NCBI GenBank assembly: GCA_934589065.1
Contig: CAKTNN010000004.1
Span: 1 to 64,000, forward strand
Direction: 5' to 3'
Source of the DNA: an uncultured Oscillospiraceae bacterium
GTDB taxonomy: Bacteria > Bacillota > Clostridia > Oscillospirales > Oscillospiraceae
DNA: 64,000 bases
Shown: positions 1 to 8,434 of the stretch, piece after piece
Layout: every line of letters begins with the position of its first letter
Numbering within the stretch: the stretch's first letter is position 1
Position numbers and translations under genes: made by a program
Notes under the pieces: model-generated
What the model was told of the DNA's origin: nothing
Seen by the model: only the letters and a program-made list of their open reading frames with translations
Database searches by the model: none

Positions 1-72
1 CGCTAGCTCAGTTGGCAGAGCAACTGCCTTTTAAGCAGTGGGTCCGGGGTTCGAATCCCCGGCGGGTCACCA
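1..72 (+). tRNA. tRNA-Lys (UUU), 5' end cut by window edge
   Basis: The D arm, anticodon arm, variable loop and T arm are readable. The anticodon loop is CTTTTAA, giving anticodon UUU (Lys). The T-loop block GGTTCGAATCC is intact and an encoded CCA ends the gene at 70-72. Most of the 5' acceptor strand lies outside the window. The gene ends 35 bp before the stop codon of a leftward integrase-like C-terminus, the usual geometry of a tRNA attachment site. Confidence 0.95.
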
Positions 73-107
73 AAAATGCCCTGGAATCTGATGATTCTGG
101 GGTATTT

Positions 108-2630
108 TTATTTGTTTTCTGAACTTTTTGCGGGTATTTTTTCAGCCTTGCTTTTTGGTGACTGTAACGTGACTGTAACCGTGATTTTTTGGGCGGCGGC
201 TACAAGCTCTTGGGCGTTGGTGTGGTTGTAGAAATCCACGGTGGTTGCGTAGCTGGCGTGGCCGATGATTTGTTTTAGTTGTTCGGGTTTGATGCCGGAT
301 TTTATGGCCAGGGTTGCGAAGGTGTGGCGGCAGGAATAGGGGGAGAGGTCGGTGCCGATCTCCTCCATGAGCTGCTTCCAGTCCCTCTTGTTTCCCCGCT
401 TCTGGATTTTCACCAGCTCTTTCAGGTACTCCACTTCCTTTTCCAGCACCTCATTCTGCTTCGCCAACCGCTCCACCTGGTCCCCCTCCCGCACACGCTG
501 GGAGTACCGGATGTCCGGATTCTTCTTGTCAAAGATGCCGATGTTGTCCGTAGCGGATTTGATCTGGCTTGGATTATCCAGCAGGTAAATAATACTATCA
601 TCCACACTTTTGTTCCTGTTCTCTATGATGATACCATCATAGTTGTCTCCACTAAGGTATTTATCGTATACTTCCTGCGCATTCTGATCAAAGTACGCAG
701 TCGGTGTAAAATACCCATCTGAATACAGTCGGAGCGGATTTTTAATGTCAAGAAAGTATTCACCAACCGTTGCTTTCCCGCCGTTGTGTGCAGCCGCTTC
801 CGCATAATCCAATGCGCTGTCCTGGTATCCACTTCGTTTGTTTGTGAAGAAGATCAAGCCCTCCGATGTTTCGCCGTAGTTCTTTCCGCTCTTGCTCAGG
901 TCAAATACCGTAAACTCCGTATTTGTCCCATGATACACCACCTTCGGTGTCCCGTCCTCGTTCACAACCTTGCTTGCCTTGGCCGGGTCGTTCTGCCAGT
1001 CACCAAACCATCGCTTGAACTGTTGGCTCTGAGTATTTTCCGAAATTTTCATGTTGACTTTTTCGGAGAACCTGTGTACAATGCTATTAGAAGCAATTGA
1101 CTGTTGAAGTCGTACGGGGAATTGGACCCCGGCGGCTGGCAAGGTCAGTGCTTCTTTTTTTGCGTAAAAAACGCCAATATCTCCGGCATTCTCTTGTGCT
1201 ATTGCTTCTGCTACAAGATTTTTTACGGATTTACTATAAACACTGGAGATTGTGTTGACATCCATCTGCACACCATTAACGGTTCTCTCTGCCGTAATTT
1301 CGATAGGAACCAGCAGAGATTTCCCGGATGTGCCAATATCTACAATGGCAACCACGCTATGTGTACTGCGCAGGGGAGAAACATTTTTGTTTACATCCTT
1401 TGCCGCAATAACCATAACCGGGTCTTGAATTGCGCTGTAAATGTTCTTTACCGCCGCATCACCCAGCCCGTGATAATGAACCCCTTTTCGGAAATTCCCG
1501 TCCTGCTGTGCCTCAGCTTCTGTCTTGGCGGCGGAGTAAACGTGTCCGCTGCCAATGGTCAGGGGCAAAGAGGGCATGCCCAATTCCTGATACACAGTCG
1601 GTGTATACCCAACAACCACCTGCTTTGATGTGGTATCCTGCATATTGAGGATACTGTCCACCTCTGCCTGATAGTTTGCTGTAATCTCCTGCTGTGTCTG
1701 CCCTCTCAAAGAATACCGCTCGCCCTCCCGGGCGTTCTTTTTTTGCCCATCCTGCAGCCGGTAATTCTCTCCGGCATCCACCACCGCACTGGCCCAGGCT
1801 TCTGCCAGTGCCTCGTTGTCCTTGATTGCCCGCTTCAGAATCTTGGCGATCTCGCTGTCCGGATCCGCATCCTGGTAGGCATTGCGCAGCTTTTCCACAA
1901 GCCCTGTGAAAAAGTCCTTGATTTTCTCCCACAGAGTTCTATCCTGGTTTTGAAGCTTCCCGGCGATCCGGCCAATGGCATCCGTGTCTGTCAGCATCAT
2001 CTCCGACATTTCCGCAATGGTCTCATCGTAGGCAATGTCGTGGAGGTTCTTTTCATCCAGCCCCTTGTACTCCTCCATGTGCGCCACCCGGTCATACGCT
2101 CTGGCAAACACCGAATCATACCGGATTCCCTGCCTCTGTGCCTCTGCAATCAGCAGGTCGGCGTAGTTCTTGTACTTTTCTGCGGAAAAGTCTTTGATAA
2201 AGTGGGTGGTTTCATGGGCCAGTGCGTAGGCCATGGCCCCCTGCCCACCGTCACCGGCATTCAGGTCTACCGCAATGCCGCCGTCACTTTTCCGGTAGGT
2301 GCCGTTTGGCATACCATTTGCCCGGTCTTCCGGAGTGCTTGCGTATACTTCGATGTGCAGCCCCACCGCCGCCAGAGCGTTGGCCGCTGCCATGGCACTT
2401 TTCTGCTGCTTGTTAAGGCTCTTTACATTCTGTGCGCTTTCCAGCACCGTCACGCCCTTCCGGGCCGCTTTCATGGCCCCGGAGTTGACTTTCTCTGCCT
2501 GGGCCTTTGTGTACTGTTCCAGTGCTGTCCGGCCCTCTGTCCAGGCGGTCTTCCGCTGTGCATCCGTCAGCTGTCCCGCATAGGTGTAGGGCTGAATGCT
2601 CTCATACGGTGCGCCCACCCGGCCCTGCAA
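108..2630 (-). CDS. Chimeric phage remnant: polyvalent protein (metallopeptidase, ADP-ribosyltransferase-like) fused to integrase C-terminus
   Basis: This long leftward frame joins unrelated phage pieces. An HETTH zinc-peptidase motif lies near residues 139-143. A MuF-C-like segment follows in the middle. A PolyVal ADP-ribosyltransferase-like segment with VVYHGT covers about 540-700, and a coiled coil follows. The last ~95 residues are the catalytic end of a tyrosine recombinase, with CRHTFATLA, IGH and the tyrosine in VDFYNH. The N-terminal arm and the first half of the integrase catalytic domain are missing. The start is uncertain: TTG at 2630 is the first plausible start, and the frame stays open only to a stop at 2652-2654 beside an inverted repeat, so the polyvalent part looks truncated too. 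The gene is best read as a deletion product between the late genes and the integrase of a prophage once inserted at tRNA-Lys. Enzyme activity is doubtful. The fusion itself is clear from the continuous frame. Confidence 0.8.
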   Translation of the reverse strand: MQGRVGAPYESIQPYTYAGQLTDAQRKTAWTEGRTALEQYTKAQAEKVNSGAMKAARKGVTVLESAQNVKSLNKQQKSAMAAANALAAVGLHIEVYASTPEDRANGMPNGTYRKSDGGIAVDLNAGDGGQGAMAYALAHETTHFIKDFSAEKYKNYADLLIAEAQRQGIRYDSVFARAYDRVAHMEEYKGLDEKNLHDIAYDETIAEMSEMMLTDTDAIGRIAGKLQNQDRTLWEKIKDFFTGLVEKLRNAYQDADPDSEIAKILKRAIKDNEALAEAWASAVVDAGENYRLQDGQKKNAREGERYSLRGQTQQEITANYQAEVDSILNMQDTTSKQVVVGYTPTVYQELGMPSLPLTIGSGHVYSAAKTEAEAQQDGNFRKGVHYHGLGDAAVKNIYSAIQDPVMVIAAKDVNKNVSPLRSTHSVVAIVDIGTSGKSLLVPIEITAERTVNGVQMDVNTISSVYSKSVKNLVAEAIAQENAGDIGVFYAKKEALTLPAAGVQFPVRLQQSIASNSIVHRFSEKVNMKISENTQSQQFKRWFGDWQNDPAKASKVVNEDGTPKVVYHGTNTEFTVFDLSKSGKNYGETSEGLIFFTNKRSGYQDSALDYAEAAAHNGGKATVGEYFLDIKNPLRLYSDGYFTPTAYFDQNAQEVYDKYLSGDNYDGIIIENRNKSVDDSIIYLLDNPSQIKSATDNIGIFDKKNPDIRYSQRVREGDQVERLAKQNEVLEKEVEYLKELVKIQKRGNKRDWKQLMEEIGTDLSPYSCRHTFATLAIKSGIKPEQLKQIIGHASYATTVDFYNHTNAQELVAAAQKITVTVTLQSPKSKAEKIPAKSSENK

Positions 2631-2653
2631 ATAGGCATCTTTTGCCGATTTTT

Positions 2654-2726
2654 ACTTCTTCACGCTTCACGTTTCGCTAGATACCGGGGCCGATTTATGG
2701 TAAGTAATAGTGAAGTGTGAAGAAGT
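2654..2726. repeat. Inverted repeat, 17-bp arms, at the end of the phage remnant
   Basis: The arms 2654-2670 and 2710-2726 are complementary at 16 of 17 positions (arm CTTCTTCACGCTTCAC against GTGAAGTGTGAAGAAG) with a 39-bp spacer. The left arm begins at the in-frame stop that bounds the open frame of the phage fusion, so it may mark a rearrangement edge. No run of T follows either arm, so it is not a clear terminator. Confidence 0.6.
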
Positions 2727-2959
2727 TGAACGTATCCTCAAATTGAAACATTTTGGGGCGATGTGCCTTAAGCGTCCCCCAACGAAAAAACGGGACACCG
2801 TATACCGTTTGAGTCGGGGAGAAGAACATCGTCAACGGTTAGAGACTCCCCAGTCTTCCTTACGCGCGACAGCCCCCTGTAGGGAGGCCAGGGCACTGCG
2901 CGCACCTTTGCCATCGAGGCACTCTCCCGGAAAGACGCCGATTTTCATTTTACCTGCTC
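2727..2959. other. Intergenic stretch without a convincing gene
   Basis: No open frame with a ribosome site was found. The sequence has short GC-rich blocks (for example around 2860-2935) that resemble worn intergenic repeat DNA, but no second copy was recognised in the window. Confidence 0.4.
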
Positions 2960-2989
2960 TTGACAAAAATGAACGACCCCTGTTATGAT
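2960..2989 (+). promoter_or_regulatory. Promoter of the LacI-type regulator gene
   Basis: The -35 box TTGACA (2960-2965) and the -10 box TATGAT (2984-2989) are 18 bp apart, with a TG one base before the -10. The regulator start codon lies about 32 bp downstream. Confidence 0.7.
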
Positions 2990-3021
2990 AAAAAGAAAAA
3001 CAGGGATTGGGGGTACGAACG

Positions 3022-4023
3022 GTGGAAGGGAAAAAAGGGTACACCCTCAGCGACATTGCTAAGGAGCTGGGGGTAAACAAGGCAACGGTTTCCAAAGCGA
3101 TTTCCGGAAAGGGAAATCTCAGTGCAGAAACCAGGGCACGGATTCTGGAATTTATCGATGAGTGCGGCTATCGGCCCAATGCAGTGGCCCAGAGTCTGGC
3201 CCGGTGCCGGACATACAACATCGGCCTAATGATGCCGGATCAGGCCGATGTATTTGACAGCGCCTTTTTTCGGGACTGCCTGAGGGGCGTATGCCAGGTG
3301 GCAGGGGAGCACAACTACGATGTCCTTATGGCAATGGATAACGAGAGCGTCAACGAGAATCTGTCCCGGCTGATCGACAACCGGAAGATTGACGGAGTGA
3401 TTGCCATGCGTTCCCAGGTGAAATCCCCCGTAGTGACCCTGCTGAAGCAAACCCAGGTGCCTTTTGTGCTGATTGGCACGAGCTCAGACCAGAAGATTCT
3501 GCATATCGATAACGATAACCTTCATGCCTGCCGGGATTTGACCCGAATGCTTATTGCCGGGGGCGTCCGAAAGATGGCTCTTTTGGGGGGAGACGAAAAT
3601 AACTGCGTCACCCACATCCGCCTGGGGGGCTTCCGGGAGGCCTGCGAAGAGTCGGGGCTGAATTTTCAGGAGCAGATGATCGCCCTGAACGTGACCCGGA
3701 AAAACCAGATTGGGGATGTGCTGCAGCAGGCAATGGCCCGGGGCGTGGAATGCATTGTGTGTATGGACGACTATATCTGCAATCTTGTGATGGCGCATCT
3801 GCGCACCAATGGCATTTCGGTGCCTCAAAAGGTGAAGGTTGCCAGCTTTTACGACAGCGTCCTGCTGGAAAACAACATCCCGCCGGTGACCAGCCTGCGG
3901 TTTGATGCCGGGGAGCTGGGCTGCCGCGCCTGTCGGATGCTCATAGACCGGCTGGAGGGAAAACAGGTTTTGGAGCCGGAGATCCCGCCGTACCAGGTGA
4001 TTGCCAGAGAATCAACGAAATAA
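3022..4023 (+). CDS. LacI/GalR-family transcriptional regulator (likely controls the galactan operon)
   Basis: The N-terminus carries the LacI helix-turn-helix: YTLSDIAKELGVNKATVSKA, followed by the hinge segment GYRPNAVAQSLA. The remaining ~270 residues match a periplasmic-binding-protein-like effector domain. The GTG at 3022 is preferred because a GGGGG ribosome site ends 8 bases before it. The in-frame TTG at 3007 overlaps that site. The protein is 333 residues, normal for the family. It stands just upstream of, and codirectional with, the galactan operon, as ganR does in the comparable Bacillus system. A perfect GGCAACCGGTTGCC palindrome after the operon promoter is its probable operator. 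The ligand (galactobiose or similar) is inferred from context only. Confidence 0.88.
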   Translation: MEGKKGYTLSDIAKELGVNKATVSKAISGKGNLSAETRARILEFIDECGYRPNAVAQSLARCRTYNIGLMMPDQADVFDSAFFRDCLRGVCQVAGEHNYDVLMAMDNESVNENLSRLIDNRKIDGVIAMRSQVKSPVVTLLKQTQVPFVLIGTSSDQKILHIDNDNLHACRDLTRMLIAGGVRKMALLGGDENNCVTHIRLGGFREACEESGLNFQEQMIALNVTRKNQIGDVLQQAMARGVECIVCMDDYICNLVMAHLRTNGISVPQKVKVASFYDSVLLENNIPPVTSLRFDAGELGCRACRMLIDRLEGKQVLEPEIPPYQVIARESTK

Positions 4024-4029
4024 CAGGAT

Positions 4030-4057
4030 GGGGCTGTTTTGGACAGCCCCATTTTTT
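4030..4057 (+). terminator. Rho-independent terminator after the LacI-type gene
   Basis: GGGGCTGT (4030-4037) pairs with ACAGCCCC (4043-4050), followed by A and six T (4052-4057). Confidence 0.85.
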
Positions 4058-4060
4058 AAT

Positions 4061-4500
4061 GGCAATCCGCAGTCGGATGTCGGCTGGCATTACCATTTAG
4101 CTGGAAGGGGGTACCGGCGTCCGAGATTGCACCCAAGGGCATTCCCTTCAGTCACCACACCAGTGTGCACGCTGGTTTGCAATGACGCTTCCATCGTCAT
4201 TCCGAGGCAGTGACCGATGTCACTACTCCGCGCTAAGAGCCGCCTGCGGCGGTTGCGCTCTGTACACGCCTGCGGGCGTAGTGCCGTGGGAATCTTCTCC
4301 CCCGTGCTGAAAAAAGGTGATACATCGTCCGAGATTGCCACACCAGCGTGCGCGCTGGTTCGCAATGACAGGAGGGGGAGCGTGCACGCTGGTTCGGAAT
4401 GACAGGGAAAAAGTGTGCGGACTACTCGCGCTAAGAGCCGCCCGGGGCGGCTGCGCTCTGTACACGCCTGCGGGCGTACCTGTTTGCAATGACGAAAAAG
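4061..4500. repeat. Intergenic repeat cluster (about 440 bp)
   Basis: The gap holds several copies of two short repeats and no convincing gene. One is a near-identical ~58-bp unit at 4222-4280 and 4421-4478 containing CGCTAAGAGCCGCC and TACACGCCTGCGGGCGTA. The other is a unit with GTCCGAGATTGC, a CACCAGxGTGCxCGCTGGTT hairpin and GCAATGAC, seen near 4119-4183 and 4329-4371, with a partial copy at 4381-4403. The GGTTCGCAATGAC end recurs at 20832-20844. These resemble the dispersed extragenic repeats of gut Clostridia. Their function is unknown. Confidence 0.65.
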
Positions 4501-4561
4501 GTGCGCGATGTTTGTTCATTCTGAATAAATAGGAAACCGGAATCTTGTTGCTAATCGCCGA

Positions 4562-4590
4562 TTGACAGATAAAGTTCGTTGGTATATACT
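4562..4590 (+). promoter_or_regulatory. Promoter of the galactan operon
   Basis: TTGACA (4562-4567) and TATACT (4585-4590) are separated by 17 bp. The expected start of transcription is near 4597, inside or just before the palindromic operator. Confidence 0.8.
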
Positions 4591-4600
4591 ACTTACGCAA

Positions 4601-4621
4601 GGCAACCGGTTGCCGATCGGC
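4601..4621 (+). promoter_or_regulatory. Probable LacI-family operator
   Basis: GGCAACCGGTTGCC (4601-4614) is a perfect 14-bp palindrome with the central CG typical of LacI/GalR operators. It overlaps a second short palindrome GCCGATCGGC (4612-4621). Its place just after the -10 box suits repression by blocking initiation or early elongation. The assignment to the regulator at 3022 is by proximity. Confidence 0.65.
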
Positions 4622-4651
4622 TGCCAATGAAAACAAATGGAGGAAACAAAA

Positions 4652-5974
4652 ATGAAAAAACTGCTTGCAATGCTTCTGACGGCAGCTATGATTCTGTCTC
4701 TTGCTGCTTGCGGCGGGGCCTCTGCACCTGCTGAGACCACTGCAACCACCGCAGCCGCAGCCGAGGCTACCGAGGCTCCCGTTGCTTCCGGCGAGACCAT
4801 CTCCCTGACCCTGTGGGGCGCAGAGGAAGATCAGGCTCTGCTGGCTGAGCTGGTTGAAAAGTTCAAGGCTCAGTATCCCGACCAGACCTTCGACATCCAG
4901 ATCGGTGTTGAGTCTGAGTCCACCGCAAAGGACACCGTTCTGACCGACGTTGAGGCCGCTGCCGACATTTACGCTTTCGCAAACGACCAGCTGAACGACC
5001 TGGTTGCTGCCGGTGCTCTGCTGAACCTGAGCGGCGATGTATCCGCTGTCCTGCCCAACTTTGTTGGCAAGACCCTGGACGAAGTGATGGCTGAAAACGG
5101 CGAGGGCGCTGTGGCTGCTTCCATGAAGGACGGCAACGTTTATGCCTTCCCCATGAGCGGCGGCAACAACTACTTCCTGTACTACGATTCCACCAAGATT
5201 TCCGCTGAGCAGGCTCAGTCCTTCGATACCCTGCTGGAGGCCGCACAGGCTGCCGGCAGCAAGGTTGGCATGACCTACGCTTCCGGTTGGTACAATGCTT
5301 CCTTCTTCCTGGGCGCCGGCTTCACCGCCAGCATGAACCCCGATGGCACCACCGTCATTGACTGGAACGGCACCTCCTCCACCGGCTACACCGGCGTGGA
5401 TGTTGCCAAGGCTATGTCCGATATCGCTGTGAATCCCGCCTTCCTGGCTGTGGCTGACGGCGACCTGTCTAACCAGATTGCTTCCGGCGCTGTCTGCGCT
5501 GTGGTTTCCGGTACCTGGGACGCCAGCGCTGCCGAGGCTGCCTTCGGCGACGGCTACGCTGCCACCAAGCTGCCCACCTTCACCTGCGCCGGTGATCAGG
5601 TTCAGATGTCCTGCTACTCCGGCTTCAAGCTCATGGGTGTAAATGCTTACTCCAAGAACTCCGGCTGGGCTGTGCTGCTGGCTCAGTTCCTGACCAACGA
5701 GGATTCTCAGGCTGCCCGGTTTGCTGCCCGTCAGCTGGCTCCCACCAACCTGAAGGCTGCTACCAACGATGAGGTCAGCTCCAACATCGCCATTGCTGCT
5801 TCCGCTGCTCAGGACGTTTACGGTTCCGTGCAGAACGTCGGCGGTAAGTACTGGGATCCCACCGCTACCTTCGGTCAGCTGGTAGCCAACGGCGAGCTGA
5901 ACGGCAAGGATGACGCTGCCATCCAGGCCACTCTGGATACCCTGGTTGAGGGTGTCTGCGCCGCTGTGGAGTAA
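4652..5974 (+). CDS. Sugar ABC transporter solute-binding lipoprotein (galactan operon)
   Basis: This 440-residue extracellular binding protein of the MalE class captures oligosaccharide for the two permeases that follow. The N-terminus MKKLLAMLLTAAMILSLAAC is a lipoprotein signal with lipobox LAAC, then an Ala/Thr/Glu-rich linker. The ATG at 4652 has TGGAGG 8 bases upstream. An in-frame ATG at 4637 would put extra charged residues before the signal peptide and is rejected. Codon use is strongly biased (GCTTCC, CTGAAC), suggesting high expression. GH53 and GH42 genes in the same operon suggest beta-1,4-galacto-oligosaccharides as ligand, as for GanS. That specificity is inferred. No ATPase subunit is encoded here, so a shared MsmX-type ATPase is likely. 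Confidence 0.9.
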   Translation: MKKLLAMLLTAAMILSLAACGGASAPAETTATTAAAAEATEAPVASGETISLTLWGAEEDQALLAELVEKFKAQYPDQTFDIQIGVESESTAKDTVLTDVEAAADIYAFANDQLNDLVAAGALLNLSGDVSAVLPNFVGKTLDEVMAENGEGAVAASMKDGNVYAFPMSGGNNYFLYYDSTKISAEQAQSFDTLLEAAQAAGSKVGMTYASGWYNASFFLGAGFTASMNPDGTTVIDWNGTSSTGYTGVDVAKAMSDIAVNPAFLAVADGDLSNQIASGAVCAVVSGTWDASAAEAAFGDGYAATKLPTFTCAGDQVQMSCYSGFKLMGVNAYSKNSGWAVLLAQFLTNEDSQAARFAARQLAPTNLKAATNDEVSSNIAIAASAAQDVYGSVQNVGGKYWDPTATFGQLVANGELNGKDDAAIQATLDTLVEGVCAAVE

Positions 5975-5991
5975 TCACAGATAAACCAACC

Positions 5992-6027
5992 GAACCGCCC
6001 TATATGCTGTGGCATGTAGGGCGGTTC
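5992..6027 (+). terminator. Stem-loop after the binding-protein gene (attenuator or mRNA-stabilising)
   Basis: GAACCGCCCTA (5992-6002) pairs with TAGGGCGGTTC (6017-6027). There is no T run, so it probably halts only part of transcription or protects the upstream mRNA, keeping the binding protein in excess over the permeases. Confidence 0.6.
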
Positions 6028-6055
6028 TTAGAAAATCCAGAAAGGAAGAAACCCT

Positions 6056-7519
6056 ATGGGAGGAAAACCGAAGGCGTATTTCCAGATCACCAAGGATTCA
6101 GATGGCTTCTCCGCCATCCTGGATCAGTTTTTCTATAATTTTGGGCAGGCTATGCGCAGGGGCGACCCGTTTGTAAAACTGTCCTTTATCTGGTGGGGCG
6201 CGGGCTACTTCCGCCGCAAGCAGTATGTGAAGGCCCTGATTATGACGCTATTGGAGGCTGCGGTGATCTGGTTCAGCTGCAGCTTTGCCATGCAGTATGT
6301 GCCGAAATTCGGCTCACTGGGCACGGTACAGGCCCAGCAGGTTTTCAATATGAAAACCATGCAGTCCGAATGGAATGACTATGACAATTCCTTTATGATT
6401 CTGCTGTTCTCTCTGTTCAGCTTTGTTGTCTGGGCGGCGGCGCTGGTGGTGAGCCTGCGCAGCGTGATCGGGGCGTATGAGCTCCAGTTCCAGGAAGAGC
6501 AGGGAATCCATATCAACAGCTTCAAGGAGGATATGCGGGAGTACCTGGATCAGAAGTTCCACATCACCCTGCTGTCCCTGCCGGTGCTGGGAATTGTGAT
6601 TTTTACCATGATTCCCATTTTGCTGCTGATCCTGGTGGCCTTTACCAATTATGACCAGCAGCACATGCCCCCCACCAATCTGTTTACCTGGGTGGGCCTT
6701 GCCAACTTTACCACCCTTTTTGGCGGCGGCATCACCTCTACCTTTGGCTATGCCTTTGCCAAGATTTTGGGCTGGACGATTATTTGGGCTTTCTTTGCGA
6801 CCCTGACCACCTATTTTGGCGGTATCCTTATGTCGCTGCTGATCAACAGCAAGCTGACCCGGGGCGGCAAGCTGTGGCGCACCCTGCTGGTAGTTACCAT
6901 TGCAGTTCCCCAGTTTGTTTCCCTGCTGCTAATGCGGAATTTCTTTGCCAATACCGGCATTATGAATACGATTTGCGAAAGAATCGGCCTGACTGCTGCC
7001 CTGCGCAATGCCGGCCTGATTTCTACCAGCTACATCCCCTTCCTGTCCGCCCCCGGCTGGGCCCATGTGATGATCATCCTCATCAATATCTGGGTCGGCA
7101 TTCCCTATCAGATGCTGATTTCCACCGGCGTGCTGATGAATCTGCCCACCGACCAGCTGGAAAGCGCCAGAATGGACGGCGCAAATCCCTTCCAGGTCTT
7201 CAAGTCCATCACCATGCCCTATATGCTCCAGGTGACCGGGCCTGCCCTGGTAACGGATTTCGTGAAAAACTTCAATAACTTCAACGTGATCTACCTGCTG
7301 ACCCAGAGTGTGTATGTAACCACCAACCAGCTGATGTCAAATTCCCAGGCGCGGGAAGTTGACCTGCTGGTTACCTGGCTCTTCACCCTGACCCAGGACT
7401 ACTACAACTACAAGATGGCCTCCGTCATCGGTATTATGGTCTTTGTGGTCTGCGCAGTATTTACGCTAATCGGCTTCAACTTCATGATCCGCGGGGATAA
7501 GGAGGGAACCTATCAATGA
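6056..7519 (+). CDS. Sugar ABC transporter permease, MalF type
   Basis: A 487-residue polytopic membrane protein with an inner-membrane permease domain in its second half. The ATP-binding-subunit contact loop (EAA motif) is visible as ESARMDGANPFQVFKSITMP. The N-terminal ~150 residues include an amphipathic lead and two extra hydrophobic segments (about 50-75 and 115-140), as in long MalF-like permeases. ATG 6056 follows AAGGAAG. It overlaps the next gene by ATGA, so the two permeases are translationally coupled and form the heterodimeric channel. By gene order it corresponds to GanP of Bacillus. Confidence 0.9.
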   Translation: MGGKPKAYFQITKDSDGFSAILDQFFYNFGQAMRRGDPFVKLSFIWWGAGYFRRKQYVKALIMTLLEAAVIWFSCSFAMQYVPKFGSLGTVQAQQVFNMKTMQSEWNDYDNSFMILLFSLFSFVVWAAALVVSLRSVIGAYELQFQEEQGIHINSFKEDMREYLDQKFHITLLSLPVLGIVIFTMIPILLLILVAFTNYDQQHMPPTNLFTWVGLANFTTLFGGGITSTFGYAFAKILGWTIIWAFFATLTTYFGGILMSLLINSKLTRGGKLWRTLLVVTIAVPQFVSLLLMRNFFANTGIMNTICERIGLTAALRNAGLISTSYIPFLSAPGWAHVMIILINIWVGIPYQMLISTGVLMNLPTDQLESARMDGANPFQVFKSITMPYMLQVTGPALVTDFVKNFNNFNVIYLLTQSVYVTTNQLMSNSQAREVDLLVTWLFTLTQDYYNYKMASVIGIMVFVVCAVFTLIGFNFMIRGDKEGTYQ

Positions 7520-8406
7520 GTGCGAACAAACAGAATGCCGGCGCGCCCAGTCCTCTGGCCCGGAAGGCCAGAAGGGGCAGCAAGATTTTCCTGCACAATG
7601 CCTTTATTGCCCTGCTGTGCTTTATCTGGCTGATTCCCATTGTCTGGCTGGTGTGCACCTCTTTCAGTGCCTACCCCGGCAAGAATACCTCTACCTTCTT
7701 CCCCAAGGAATGGAGCGCCATTCACTATGTCAAGCTCCTGACCCCGGATACGGTGAACCAGTTTCCAGCTTGGTTCTGGAATACCCTTAAAATTGCCTGC
7801 TGGACCTGCATCATTTCTACTGCCTTTGTGGTGATGGTGGCTTATGCCATGTCCGTCATGCGCTTCCGGGGACGGAAGACCCTGATGAATGCAGCGGTGC
7901 TGCTGAACCTGTTCCCCGGCATGCTGGCAATGATTGCTGTATACTTCACCCTGAAGACCTTCGGCCTGACCAACAGCCATATCGGCCTCATCATGGTGTA
8001 CTCCGCCTCCTCCGGTCTGGGGTATCTCATTGCCAAGGGCTTCTTCGATACCGTGCCCCGCTCCCTGTGCGAGGCGGCCCGGCTGGACGGCTGCAACGAG
8101 GCGCTGATTTTCCTGAAAATCGTGCTGCCCACCTCCAAGCCCATTATTGTGTATACGGTTATCAGCAGCTTCCTGGTTCCCTGGATGGACTTTGTGTATG
8201 CAAAGATGATCCTCAACGCCGGTATTTCCGCCAACTATACCGTCGCCGTGGGCCTGTACAAGATGCTGGAAAAGAGCCTGATCAATACCTATTTCACCCA
8301 GTTCTGCTGCGGCGGTGTGCTGGTTTCCATCCCCATCTCCGTCCTCTTCTTCATTATGCAGAAGTTCTACGTAGAGGGCGTCACCAGCGGCGCAGTAAAG
8401 GGATAA
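7516..8406 (+). CDS. Sugar ABC transporter permease, MalG type
   Basis: A 296-residue permease with six predicted membrane spans and the EAA loop CEAARLDGCNEALIFLKIVLP. The start ATG 7516 overlaps the stop of the MalF-type gene. It ends in the conserved basic and aromatic tail (QKFYVEGVTSGAVKG) found in MalG/GanQ proteins. It partners the preceding permease in oligosaccharide import. Confidence 0.92.
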   Translation: MSANKQNAGAPSPLARKARRGSKIFLHNAFIALLCFIWLIPIVWLVCTSFSAYPGKNTSTFFPKEWSAIHYVKLLTPDTVNQFPAWFWNTLKIACWTCIISTAFVVMVAYAMSVMRFRGRKTLMNAAVLLNLFPGMLAMIAVYFTLKTFGLTNSHIGLIMVYSASSGLGYLIAKGFFDTVPRSLCEAARLDGCNEALIFLKIVLPTSKPIIVYTVISSFLVPWMDFVYAKMILNAGISANYTVAVGLYKMLEKSLINTYFTQFCCGGVLVSIPISVLFFIMQKFYVEGVTSGAVKG

Positions 8407-8434
8407 AGATTTTCCTGATGAAAGGAACGAAAAC

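Noticed and set aside
4090-4532. Several 60-100 codon frames in the repeat cluster
   Set aside because: They arise from hairpin repeats, have similar low-complexity translations on both strands, and lack ribosome sites.
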